From Xiphydria camelus (lineage: Eukaryota; Arthropoda; Insecta; Hymenoptera; Xiphydriidae), in the NCBI GenBank assembly GCA_963678675.1, contig OY783201.1:20391769-20455768 (forward strand): a stretch of DNA of 64,000 nucleotides, read 5' to 3'. The position numbers and the translations under genes are program-made. The stretch's first letter is position 1. Each line of letters starts with the position of its first letter. A model generated the notes under the pieces. It made no database searches. It was not told the origin of the DNA and saw only the letters and a program-made list of their open reading frames with translations. This document shows, piece by piece, positions 9,817 through 19,553 of this stretch.

Positions 9817-11063
9817 ATGCTTTACGAACGAAAGTGGTATAAGGGTTCAGTAATTGCCGTTGAAACTCACTCCGCCTGACTGCTTTGATAATTCTGAGGA
9901 TGTCTCCCTCAGCAAACGTACAGGAACGATTCGATCAGATAGGGACAGATTATTGGCAGAATTCTCTGACGATTCTGAAGATAATATGCCATAAAGTAAA
10001 ATTGCCAAAAAAGAAACTGTTTTTGCAAATGAGATTCATCCTGTAAAAGAAAATTATTGCAATCAAAACAAAGACGTCGATGCAAGAAGTAGTGTTTCTT
10101 CTATTTCTTCATTCGACGATGATGAAGCAGATCCAATGTATGGAATTTGTGAAGATGCAAAATGCAAAAAAGAGGTCTTTACTGCTTGCTATAGGTGTAA
10201 CATCCTTCTTTCACTCACTCCTTTCAACAACGTCATATCTAAAAAATCGGTGATTTTTAGTTATACCTGTTTTCAGAATGTCCTGAAAGAGTAGTAGGTA
10301 TATCCTTGAAGGATCATCATATCTTGAACTCAATATTTCGCCGCTAGAGGGCAGAAGTGTCATTTTTGCATGATGAAATATTTCAGGAGTCTTCTTTGCA
10401 AAAGTGTCACATGTTAGTTGGCATTGAACCATTGAGCAGGCAACATCTGTGTCGTTTAGTGCAAAAGTGTATCAATTCTTCAGAAAACGGTATTGCGCAC
10501 AAGGTAAGTGCATTTTTCATTCTTTGTTTTGTATCGAGAACGTACTATTTGGTATTATGTCCGTATTATAATAAAAAGGAAATCTGTCTTGTTATGGTAT
10601 ATTTCGATTTATGACTATCTTGCACAGTATTGACTTAATTGCACTATTTCAACTTATGACACTATTGTTAATAAAAATTTCTTCTTGAGACAAAGTGGTT
10701 TTGGATTAATTTGTTTTAAGACACTCTTCCACAGAAAAGTCGGCCCTTTATTAGGAAAATGTACAGTTTCATTTTGGAACGTGTCATTATTGTCAGTAAA
10801 ACGATCTACTGTTTGCAAGCTTTCACAGGTTACAGCATCTTTCTTTCTACCACTATTCTTTCATTGATAATAAACTTTTCTTTTTTAAGATTGATCATCA
10901 TGACTTCTCGAGGGAGTTACGTTGTTAAAAGAAAACTCGCTTTCGGTGATGCCTTAAACTATTATATTCTTCAGCCAGCAGCAACAGCAGAAAACCGACC
11001 AGAGGGAAACATTTGTAGTAGCAAAGAATGAAATAACTTATGTTGCTGAATCTTCAAAAACTG
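9817..11063 (+). pseudogene. Decayed insect multicopy gene, 5' part (function unknown)
   Basis: Broken coding pieces. An acidic segment (DRLLAEFSDDSEDN) starts near 9870 and is followed by a Cys-rich motif, YGICEDAKCKKEVFTACYRC, at about 10140-10200. A later exon at about 10911-11063 encodes SRGSYVVKRKLAFGDALNYY and, after a 1-nt shift, a Gln run and NEITYVAESSKT. It ends at a GTAAGT donor (11064) in phase 1, matching the acceptor at 13478 beyond the DD41D insertion. Several stops and shifts show it is dead. I recognise the layout (N-terminal Cys finger, basic linker, later YRYVREG block) from unnamed insect repeat-associated proteins but cannot name a function. Confidence 0.45.
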
Positions 11064-11713
11064 GTAAGTTCGATAGTAAACAACTTAATATGAACTCATC
11101 CAAATGTAACTGAACTAAAAATGGGACAACATTAATAGATTAGGAGAAACAAAAGGAGTGTTGTGATTCTACTTGCTTACCATGCTACAGACTTTCTGAA
11201 TTGCATGCCTACTGTTTTATTTTCCTTGATTATACAGGGTGTCCCCTCTCAATTGGAAAAAACTTCTAGGGCATATTGAGGAACCATAGAAAAGCAGTTT
11301 GAGATATGAGACTGATGTCCGGAAGTGCATGGTTTTCAACATACAGGGTGTCAAAGTTTTTTTCAAATTACTCTTTTTTTATCAATATCTCAAAGGCACG
11401 TTGATCGATTTTCTTGAAATTCGCTGGTGATGTAAGCTTTAATAAGACGCTCAGTTAGCACTAATTAAATGGTAATTATTACTTCCAGTGGCGCCCCGGG
11501 GGACAGTGTCACGAATAAAAATGACAAAAAAATGTACGCCACTGACTTTTTTTAAAAATTTTATATTTTTTAGAAAGCTCAGTTAAAAATACAACTTTTT
11601 TGTCACTTGATATTTTTTCGTATCTCTCTCCGTTTTCGAGAAAAAAATTTGATTAACAACTCTATTAAAAGGTTCATTATCTGTTAGGAAAATAACTTTA
11701 CTTTAACTTATTA

Positions 11714-12847
11714 TTAATAGTGAAGCAAATGCTCAAAGTGTTCACCATGCATTTCGATGCATTTTCTGCACCTGTCGACCCAGGATTCGCGCACCCGAGC
11801 AAACACGCCTGGATCGTTCGCGATAAATTCCGCTGCCACAACAACTCTAGCAACTAGGTCCTCCATGGTCGGCACAGGAGTTGCATAGATCAACCGTTCC
11901 ATTTCGCCCCAAAGAAAAAAGTCCAGGGGGGCCAAGTCCGGCGACCTTGCTGGCCAAGGGACGGGACCACCTATACCAATCCACCTGTTGTTGTAGGTTT
12001 GGTCGAGATAACCTCTCACCGTGCGCGCAAAATGCGCTGGACAACCATCGTGTTGGAACCAGGCCTCTCTACGCAACTGGAAGGGTACATCTTCTAGCAG
12101 CCCGGGCAGAACATCTCGCAAAAAAACTAGATAGCTGTTCCCGTTGAGGTGATTCGGTAGAACGTACGGCCCAATCAAATGGTCGCCAAGAATACCTGCC
12201 CAAACATTAACACCAAACTTCTGCTGATATCCTCTGATGTGCGTAGCATGGGGATTTTGTTCGCTCCACTCGTGGTTATTACGAGGATTGAATGTCCCCT
12301 CGCGTGAAAATCCTTTTTCGTCGCTCGTGAGGATTATACTTAAAAAATCAGCGTTTTCATCCGCTTGACCGAGCAACCACTCGCAGAACTCGAGCCGCCG
12401 AGGAGCGTCGCCAGGCAGTAGATGCTGCATCTTTTGAAGTTTAAATGGATGGAGATCGTAGCTTTTCAATACTCGATGGACAGTATTTTTGCTGCAATGA
12501 AGTCGCGACGCAATCAGACGAGTGCTAGTGTTGGGCTCATTCTCAATGCGTGCCATGACTTCATCCTCAACGGCATCTCTGATCGGACACTGCCTTGCAA
12601 ATTCTCGAATAGGCTGTAAAGATAACAAAGCCTCTTAGATTGGCTGTAAAACAGAAACGCGCAAGAAAAAAACACAGAAAGTTGCCATTTCTGCAATACT
12701 TACCACGAATGAGCCGGTCTCTCGTAGATTTTGATTAATTTTCACAAAAATCTTATGGTTTGGCAATTCACGATTTGGGAACCGCTGCCCGTACAACCGT
12801 TGTGCTAACAAAGAATTACCGCGCGCTTCCCCATACAAGAGATGCAT
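11714..12847 (-). CDS. DD41D mariner-family transposase, two exons
   Basis: IS630/Tc1/mariner transposase of the rosa/VS type, which cuts and pastes the element at TA. Exon 1 is 12847-12704 and exon 2 is 12613-11714. The 90-bp intron has GTAAGT and TTTACAG borders and phase 0, giving 347 residues. The N-terminal helix-turn-helix region reads YGQRFPNRELPNHKIF and LIASRLHCSKNTVHRVLKSY. The catalytic Asps are in ILTSDEKG, WFQHDGCPAH and DLAPLDFFLWG, with 41 residues between the second and third, hence DD41D. The C-terminus ends HFEHLLHY. There are no stops or shifts. Upstream, the frame stays open as FELPELADMHLLYG without an earlier ATG, so the original start may have been lost and the ATG at 12847 is the first available. 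Possibly functional. Confidence 0.8.
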
Positions 12848-12944
12848 ATCTGCAAGCTCGGGTAATTCAAAACGATTAATTTTTGCAATTAGTGTAACGT
12901 TTGAAGATAGTTAAGTACTTATAAACTGACACTTTTAAGCGCCC

Positions 12945-13058
12945 TATACACGCTCCGGCCGGCCTGTCAGTTCTGCCTGAACAGTCCGCCTGAAGTCCGG
13001 CCACCGGATGGACTGATGTCTCTCCACACGCTCCGGCCGGCCTGTCAGTTCTGACTGA
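12945..13058. repeat. Short direct repeat, GC-rich, inside the DD41D element
   Basis: The block CACGCTCCGGCCGGCCTGTC followed by AGTTCTG occurs twice, near 12949 and 13028, separated by a related GC-rich spacer. It is unlike the AT-rich element around it and looks like a small insertion. Confidence 0.55.
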
Positions 13059-13478
13059 AAAATTTTTTTCTCGAAAACGGAGAGAGATACGAAAAAATAT
13101 CAAGTGACAAAAAAGTTGTATTTTTAACTGAGCTTTCTAAAAAATATAAAATTTTTAAAAAAAGTCAGTGGCGTACATTTTTTTGTCATTTTTATTCGTG
13201 ACACTGTCCCCCGGGGCGCCACTGGAAGTAATAATTACCATTTAATTAGTGCTAACTGAGCGTCTTATTAAAGCTTACATCACCAGCGAATTTCAAGAAA
13301 ATCGATCAACGTGCCTTTGAGATATTGATAAAAAAAGAGTAATTTGAAAAAAACTTTGACACCCTGTATGTTGAAAACCATGCACTTCCGGACATCAGTC
13401 TCATATCTCAAACTGCTTTTCTATGGTTCCTCAATATGCCCTAGAAGTTTTTTCCAATTGAGAGGGGACACCCTGTAG

Positions 13479-14645
13479 ATTCATTTGAAGAAAGCTTGAA
13501 TAAAGTCAGTAAGGACATTGATGCAAGCGCAACTAATGTGCATAAAGCCAACCAATTATTGGGTTCATGTGCCACGGACAAAGCTGATACGAATAACCAA
13601 GCGGCTGAAGGAAAAACTCCTGATGTCACAGATGAGAAAAAGTTAGTAGCATTAATTTCTATTTGTATTGTATTTGTTTTTATGTCTGTAGCAGGAATCC
13701 ATCGCTCTGGATCCAGGTCTAATGTGTCAAACACCTCCACTTCTTCATCGGAGTCAAGCAGTTCCAGTGATTCAAGTGATGAAAGCGACTTTGAAGATTT
13801 TGATGATAGTGATGCAGACAAAGACTGGAACCCTTCATCTGACGAAAAAATTTGCCGTGAAGATGAATTGCAGAAAGACATTGACCGCGTTGTTAACATG
13901 ACACAAACACAGTCAAGCAGTGATTCTCGCAAAGTTAGTAAGGCAACTGCAATCGTCAGTACTCCAGATGTCACGCATTCATCACCAACCGGAACTATTA
14001 GCCAAACTTTAACCTACCTGTTACTAGTACCCCTGGCTCAAACAGCAATGCTGGTAGAAATACTCCTGACCTACAATCTGTTACTAGCACCCCTGCGTCA
14101 ACCAGTAATGCCGAAACCTTCGTTGTTTCTACCGTTGATATTCTGAGTCCAGTTAAAAAAGGTAAACGAAAAAGAAATGAATCTAGCTGGAAGATGAATA
14201 TATTGAAGGCAGCTAGAAATAGTGGGAAAGTGTATTAAAGTCATTCAAAGGAACCTGAAAAACGAGTCAAAGAAGCAAGAAAAATTAAACCTCCTTGTAA
14301 AGATAAATGCCGATTTATATAAGTGCTCTGAAAAGTTATCTGAAGATGAAAGGAAAATTGTTTTTGATGCGTATTGGAACCTGGGGGACATTGCCAAACA
14401 GAGGGAGTTTATTCGTAACTGCACAACAGAAATTAAACCTAAATATCGTTACGTGCGCGAAGGTGGACAAAGGCCACGAAGGAATCATAATGCTGCGTTC
14501 TTTTTTAATCTTGGTGACAACGCATTCGTGTTTGTAAGTTATTTTCAAAAATACCTTAGATATCAATGACCGCCCTATTCGCACTGTCTTTGAGAAGAAA
14601 GATAAACTGGTAGGTGCCGTGATGACCGAACACGGTAGGCCTGAA
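13479..14645 (+). pseudogene. Decayed insect multicopy gene, 3' part (function unknown)
   Basis: Continues the gene of 9817-11063. It opens at the acceptor AG of 13477-13478 in matching phase and encodes SFEESLNKVSKDIDASATN, a Ser/Asp-rich acidic stretch and a Thr/Ser repeat region (two copies of an S-V-T-S-T-P block near 14020-14105). A basic segment, GKRKRNESSWKMNILKAARN, then leads to the conserved-looking part: CSEKLSEDERKIVFDAYWNL, FIRNCTTEIKPKYRYVREGG and INDRPIRTVFEKKDK. Stops near 14236 and 14330 and shifts near 14000, 14330 and 14540 break it. The same block order occurs in unnamed insect proteins of apparent mobile origin. No enzymatic motif is visible. Confidence 0.5.
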
Positions 14646-15021
14646 ACCAGGCTAAATCAATCGTATTAGCACCACGGTTTTTATGACGGATTTCAAATAA
14701 GTATAATAAAATAAGCTCAAATCCACGTTGATAGTAAAATCGCCCGAGCCGTTTTGACAGAAATCGAATTTAGGGCAAAAAAATAATGAAAAGGATTGAT
14801 TTTTATTTTAATGTTATTATTCAACATTTTACCATTGATTGTTTACTAAATAAAGGTCATAATGACATTATAACAATTCTGAACGAGTCCTCCGCGCTTA
14901 GAGTTTCCAGTTTTCTCGTCAGGTGGCGCTATCACGAGAAATAGGTTATGAACCCGCGTATGATTTTAGTGTGAGTTTGATTGATTGTCAGTGTCACTAA
15001 GTGTCATGTGAATAAGTTGCA
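14646..15021. other. AT-rich spacer, no gene
   Basis: I see no ORF or structured repeat apart from GGCCTGAAACCAGGC-like short palindromes near 14640. It leads into the inverted DD41D remnant. Confidence 0.4.
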
Positions 15022-15151
15022 TCACATAAACGTGTGATACATTTTTATCGGGGTGTCTCTCATTGAAAACAGTGGCAGTTGTCCGTGGAGACTCATTATT
15101 TGCACCATAAATAAACACAATTTCTATTCTTTCTTCTAAAGAGTAAACCAT
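15022..15151 (-). pseudogene. N-terminal fragment of a DD41D transposase, inverted
   Basis: The minus strand encodes MVYSLEERIEIVFIYGANNE and VFNERHPDKNVSHVYVMQLI, closely matching the first 45 residues of the intact transposase at 26042 (MVYTLAERVEMV…NERHPDKNASHEYIRQLI). It is in the opposite orientation to the C-terminal remnant at 15303. Confidence 0.65.
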
Positions 15152-15302
15152 TGCTAGAGAAATTGTCTAAATCGAAAACGAATAACTGCAAGAACAGATA
15201 CTATTTATGCTAAATCCAAAACTGGCAATGACTGATATTTGACTAAATGTCTAATTCGTTTTAAAATGTCATAATCCAAATAATGAGTCTCCACGGACAA
15301 CT
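15078..15302. repeat. Inverted repeat bracketing the DD41D inversion
   Basis: CAGTTGTCCGTGGAGACTCA near 15076-15095 is repeated in inverse orientation at about 15284-15303. The two copies flank the junction between the minus-strand N-terminal and plus-strand C-terminal remnants, giving a fold-back of about 225 bp. Confidence 0.65.
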
Positions 15303-15968
15303 GACAAAAGCGTTCTCGAAACAAATGAAGAATTACGAAATCGTATTACAGCTACGTGTAGGGCTATAACAAGAGAAACATTTGAAAATGTTCGTCAAGA
15401 ATTTGAACAGCGCCTGTATTATTGTCTAGAAGTCAATGGTGAACACTTCGAACAGTTCATTAAATAATAATTAGGAACATTTTGTGTTCATCGTATGTTT
15501 TAGTCCTAATTATTGTTGCAAAAGAAGTTTCAGTTTTTACATTTAATTTGTTTACTTTTTTGTTAATTAGTTATTACGTAAATGTACAATATTTATTAGT
15601 TTCATTAAAATAATTAGCCAACGAAAATATACTCTTAGTTTTCTTTTGAAAAATAAAAAGTATTATTATTTAAAATCTTGAATTTCAACATTCAAAAGGG
15701 CAAGGTAACGTCAAATTTGAAAAGTAGGACGTCAAAATGTTCACAATTAAAAGCCCTTTAAAATGAGGTATCACTCGACCCCCTGTTCCATTTAAGAATA
15801 TTTGGGTTACCGCCCCCGGAGTCAGGTGGTTGAGGGGGGGGGGGGGGCGTCGAATTTTTATAAAAAATGTTCCCCCTCAATAATTTTGTTGACGTGTCTC
15901 GGCGATTTTCAGAAATATGTCTCTTTACGCAGATAACGTGGGTGGTAAGTTTTAAAATGAACACCCTG
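15303..15968 (+). pseudogene. C-terminal DD41D remnant and right terminus
   Basis: The plus strand encodes NEELRNRITATCRAITRETF and ends VNGEHFEQFIK-stop (15467), the DD41D C-terminus. The following 500 bp are an AT-rich tail, a G run at about 15834-15847 and a terminal-repeat end reading AAAATGAACACCCTG at 15954-15968, followed by TA. CACCCTG is the complement of the CAGGGTG ends of the other DD41D elements. Confidence 0.65.
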
Positions 15969-16455
15969 TATATATAAATGACTGTGATACTATTAAACGG
16001 TGCGAACCGTTGTGTCTAAAGGCCTGTGTCCACGATGCTAGAAATCGGTCCGAGTTCTCGGTCCGAGATAAAGTTACTAGAACTCGGATCGTGGACACAG
16101 CCAACTCGGACGGAAAACTTGGATGAAAAACTCGTATGACAAAATGCATCCGGCCCCATTTTTTCATACTAGTTGCTAAATTCACATTGATGTAATGCTT
16201 TACTGCCAACTTTAGAAAGAAAGCTTGCGGTTACGTTTGAAAATGGCTAGGTTATGTTTGAAAATGTACGTTAGCATAAGCAAGCACGCAAAAGATAATT
16301 CGGATCAAACTTCGGTAAATAATAGTTACAGTAATGTTTAGAATTTTTGGTCATTGAATAAACAAATTATATTTAATTATTTTATAATTAGCTAATTCTG
16401 TTTAAATAAAAATTAAAATAGGAGATACGTGTAATAATGGAGCAGTTACGCGTAA

Positions 16456-16646
16456 CACTCTATTGCCTCTAATTTTTACGGCTCGGGGCTCTGTAGCGGG
16501 GAAATCTAGATTCGTGGTTACTTCTATTTTAGCTAAAAGGGAAGAGTCTCTCTCAGACCGCCCTTTTAGCTAAAGTAGGAGTAACCACGAACCTGGATTT
16601 CACCGCTATAGAGCCCTGGGCCGCAGAAATGAGAGGGAGTAGAGTG
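16456..16646. mobile_element. Palindromic MITE nested in the Harbinger 5' region
   Basis: Arms of about 90 bp pair along most of their length, for example GGATTTCACCGCTATAGAGC with GGCTCTGTAGCGGGGAAATC. The centre reads AGCTAAAAGGG...CCCTTTTAGCT. The target duplication is not clear. Confidence 0.7.
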
Positions 16647-16695
16647 CATTTTTTTAATGAAAATAAAAACAATTATATAGATTTTCTAGATCAAA

Positions 16696-17541
16696 ATGGA
16701 TCAAACCAAGGATAATATCCGGACGCTAGTAATGCTATACGAACAATATCCCTGCCTATATGTGGTTAAGTCGGCGGATTATTATAATCGGATGAAACGC
16801 GACAGGGCGCTTCAATTAATTTGTGATCAATACGAAGATATCACAAAACTCCCAGTAACGCCGGAGATGGTGAAAAAGAAAATTAACAATTTAAGGTCGC
16901 AGTATTTAGATCAGCTGAATAAAATAAAGAAATCAAAAAGTAGTGGTGCATCAGCCGATGATGTGCATAAACTGTCGTGGTGGCTCTTTGATGAATTGAG
17001 TTTTCTAGACCCTCATGTTGGACAAAGAAAAGGAGAATCCTCGATAACAGTGAGTAAAAATGAATGATTGGAAAATTATAAAAGTATCCCAGACAACACG
17101 CTTGTCAGAAAGAGTTCTCATAAAGAGGCCTTTAATGCATTTGAAATCTTTACAACTTCTTAGAGATCTCTTCCTGATATGCATGCTGTTTGGGATTTCA
17201 GCTAGAATCCATTTGATTTGCAGATTTTAAATCATTCTGCAGAAGTTTCAGATAATGAAGAGCTGCAATATGTGGACGTGCAAAATTGTCTAAAGTCACG
17301 TAATGATGAAAAAGGTATTAAGCAGATATCATATTAATATTTAGCAATTTTATGATATTGTAATGTGTAAATATGAGTTTCTTCACATATAGACAATATT
17401 CGTGGAAATGTGTCATCAACTCCGTCGAGCAGTCGTTCAAATACATCTTACGGTATAGCACCGCCATCAAGAAAAAGGAGAAGTGAGAAAAAGGAGAAAA
17501 GGGATTGTTCCCATTCAGCAGTTGTAGTTGGTGCCTATTAA
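16696..17541 (+). CDS. MADF-domain protein of a Harbinger element
   Basis: Spliced: exons 16696-17049, 17224-17314 and 17393-17541, with GTGAGT/GTATTA donors and CAG/TAG acceptors in consistent phases, 197 residues. Residues 8-105 form a MADF (Myb/SANT-like) DNA-binding domain: LVMLYEQYPCLYVVKSADYY, KKKINNLRSQYLDQLNKIKK and LSWWLFDELSFLDPH. The tail is Ser-rich and then basic (PPSRKRRSEKKEKR). In Harbinger transposons a Myb/SANT or MADF protein helps import the transposase and bind TIRs. It converges with the transposase gene, whose coding end lies 107 bp away. The frame is intact. Confidence 0.72.
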
Positions 17542-17647
17542 CAAAATAATTCAATTATTTAGCAATGATGTAAATACTTTTGTCTAAAAAGAAGCTGTAA
17601 CTTTCCTCTTTCCTCTTCACATGTTTGCTATGGTGTATATTTCTCAC

Positions 17648-18112
17648 CTGTAAATAGTCTTTACGAAGAACCTCATAAATAATACGACATGTCTCCGGAA
17701 TTATGCGAGAAATCGTACATGCTGGAATTCTTGTCGAGTATTCTAAGCTTCTATAAGTCTCACCAGTAGCTAAAAATCTGAGAGTGAGCGAAACTCTTTC
17801 TCTTGCAGATATACATTCCCTCATTACAGTATTTTGGCGTTGTATATACGGAGTCACCATTTCCACAAGTCGGTTAAATAAATCTTCACGCATCCTGAAG
17901 AATCTTTGGAAACATTTAATATCTTCAATTCTCAGCTCCGTATGTGCTAAGTTGATAGTTCCTCGTAATTCACGCGTTCTACGAAGAATCCATTCCCGAG
18001 TCCAAATTGATCGACGTCGTCTTTTTTTTCGTTCTTCCTCTTCTACCTCTATCCTCTCTGCAGCTTCAGCTATTACTGTGATTGCTACCAATTTTTTCAA
18101 TCGACGAGCCAT
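17648..18112 (-). CDS. HARBI1-like transposase, N-terminal exon only
   Basis: The first exon, 155 residues, ends at a GTGAGA donor (17647-17642). It has a basic N-terminus (VEEEERKKRRRRSIWTREWI). The helical region FFRMREDLFNRLVEMVTPYI and LTLRFLATGETYRSLEYSTR resembles the DNA-binding half of Harbinger nucleases, as does IPACTISRIIPETCRIIYEV. HARBI1-type proteins are about 350-450 residues with the DDE triad in the second half. Only about 100 bp separate this donor from the convergent MADF stop, so the catalytic exon has been deleted and the element cannot supply its own nuclease. Confidence 0.72.
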
Positions 18113-18796
18113 TTAAAAAATTTCGATCAAATTCACTTTTCGACAAATATTATTTATGCACGTTTATTGGAAAAAATACTGAAAATTGAAAAAAATTAAT
18201 AACTATTATCCCACTTTTCTATACCAATTCTTATTTGTGTATATCGTACATACCTAACACTTATTTTAAGGTTAGGATTCAGTACCACGGTGAAAACGTA
18301 CGTAGTGATTGATTCGAATGTTGGCATCAAATACAGCATTCAACTTCACACAATACACTCGACTATCGCGCCATCTAGATTCATTAGAGGGCGAAAAGCT
18401 AGTAACTAAAAGTGTGACCAAGAACTCGGACCGATTTCTAGCATCGTGGACACAGGCCTTAATTCTAAAAGCGCATTTAGTTTACTCTCTCTTAACTCTG
18501 CCACCGGTAAGTAGGGGAGAGTCTGGAACAGTGGCCATGCAGGTACAGTGGCCACATACCCACAGAGTTTTTATTTAGAAAGATTGTGTGTCGCCATCTA
18601 GCCAGTAAGGTTATAATTAATTACCGTTTCTATTCATGATGTTAGTTGTAGCATTCTTGAATCATTTTCTTGGGTAAATGCTTAACCTCAAAATTTAGCA
18701 CGTGTTGTAAACATATTTCGGGAAAGTATTTTTGTAATATTTTAGTGTTTTCAACGAGTAAAAATATAAGACCCGTGGCAAACGATAGCCAATATA

Positions 18797-19337
18797 TTGG
18801 GTTGGCAACTAAGTAATTGCCGATTTTCTTAATTTTTTGGTCTTAACACATTCTTATGTTTTGTCAATGTGTTCAAAGCACCTAACCTATATTGCTTCTT
18901 GTTGTATGGACTTCCACCTTTAATTTAGTAAAAAAATTGTATCGATTAGTTATTTAGTTTCGTTTTTATCTTAATTTTAAAAAAGTGAAAAATCACCAGA
19001 ACGAAATTTGACAAACCAATTTTGACACTGCCTTTCTTTCAAGGCTTCATTCCCGTATACGGTACATAACTTCTTGTGTGTTTGCGATGTGTTCTTACCT
19101 TTTCAGAAATAATACAATAAAATATGTCTGAAATGCGCGTCTTGTTCTCCATTTTTAAATTGGGATAAAAACGAAACTAAATAACTAATCGATACAATTT
19201 TTTTACTAAATTAAAGGTGGAAGTCCAAACAATAAGAAAATAATATAAGTTACGTGCTTTGAACACGTTGACAAAGCAAAAGAATGTGCTAAGACCACCT
19301 ATTGAAAAAATCGGCAATTACTTAGTTGCCAACCCAA
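18797..19337. mobile_element. Non-autonomous mariner, about 180-bp TIRs
   Basis: The ends are TTGGGTTGGCAACTAAGTAA and its complement, with TA on both sides (18795-18796 and 19338-19339). The inverted arms pair for about 180 bp and the middle has no transposase frame. GTTGGCAA...AAGT ends are typical of mariner. A piece of the same family is at 25868-25968. Confidence 0.82.
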
Positions 19338-19553
19338 TATGTAAGTATTCTCTGGCATATTATTTGTCTGCATCCTTTTCATCATTTTTTTGTAAGTAAT
19401 TTTTAATTTTAAGGCGTGACTGATGGTACAGTGACCACCATCTACTGTAGGTACAGTGGCCACCACTTTGTAAATCTTTAAAAGGGTGGCCACTGTACCT
19501 TCCTAAATATTGTGCTTAAGTTTTGACCTTTTTTATTTCAGAAATGCTACAAA

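Larger units (their letters stand above)
11235..13475 (-). mobile_element. DD41D (rosa/VS-type) mariner element with about 416-bp TIRs
   Basis: The ends are CAGGGTGTCCCCTCTCAATT and its complement, flanked by TA (11233-11234 and 13476-13477). The TIRs run 11235 to about 11650 and about 13060 to 13475 and look almost identical. The transposase is on the minus strand. The element sits at the splice acceptor of the decayed gene around it. Confidence 0.85.
16020..18459. mobile_element. PIF/Harbinger element
   Basis: TIRs of about 44 bp begin AGGCCTGTGTCCACGATGCT and end with the complement. The target duplication is TAA (16017-16019 and 18460-18462), as expected for Harbinger. A third, inverted copy of the TIR core lies at 16079-16102. 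It carries a spliced MADF gene on the plus strand and a truncated HARBI1-like gene on the minus strand, the usual two-gene layout of Harbinger elements. Confidence 0.85.
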
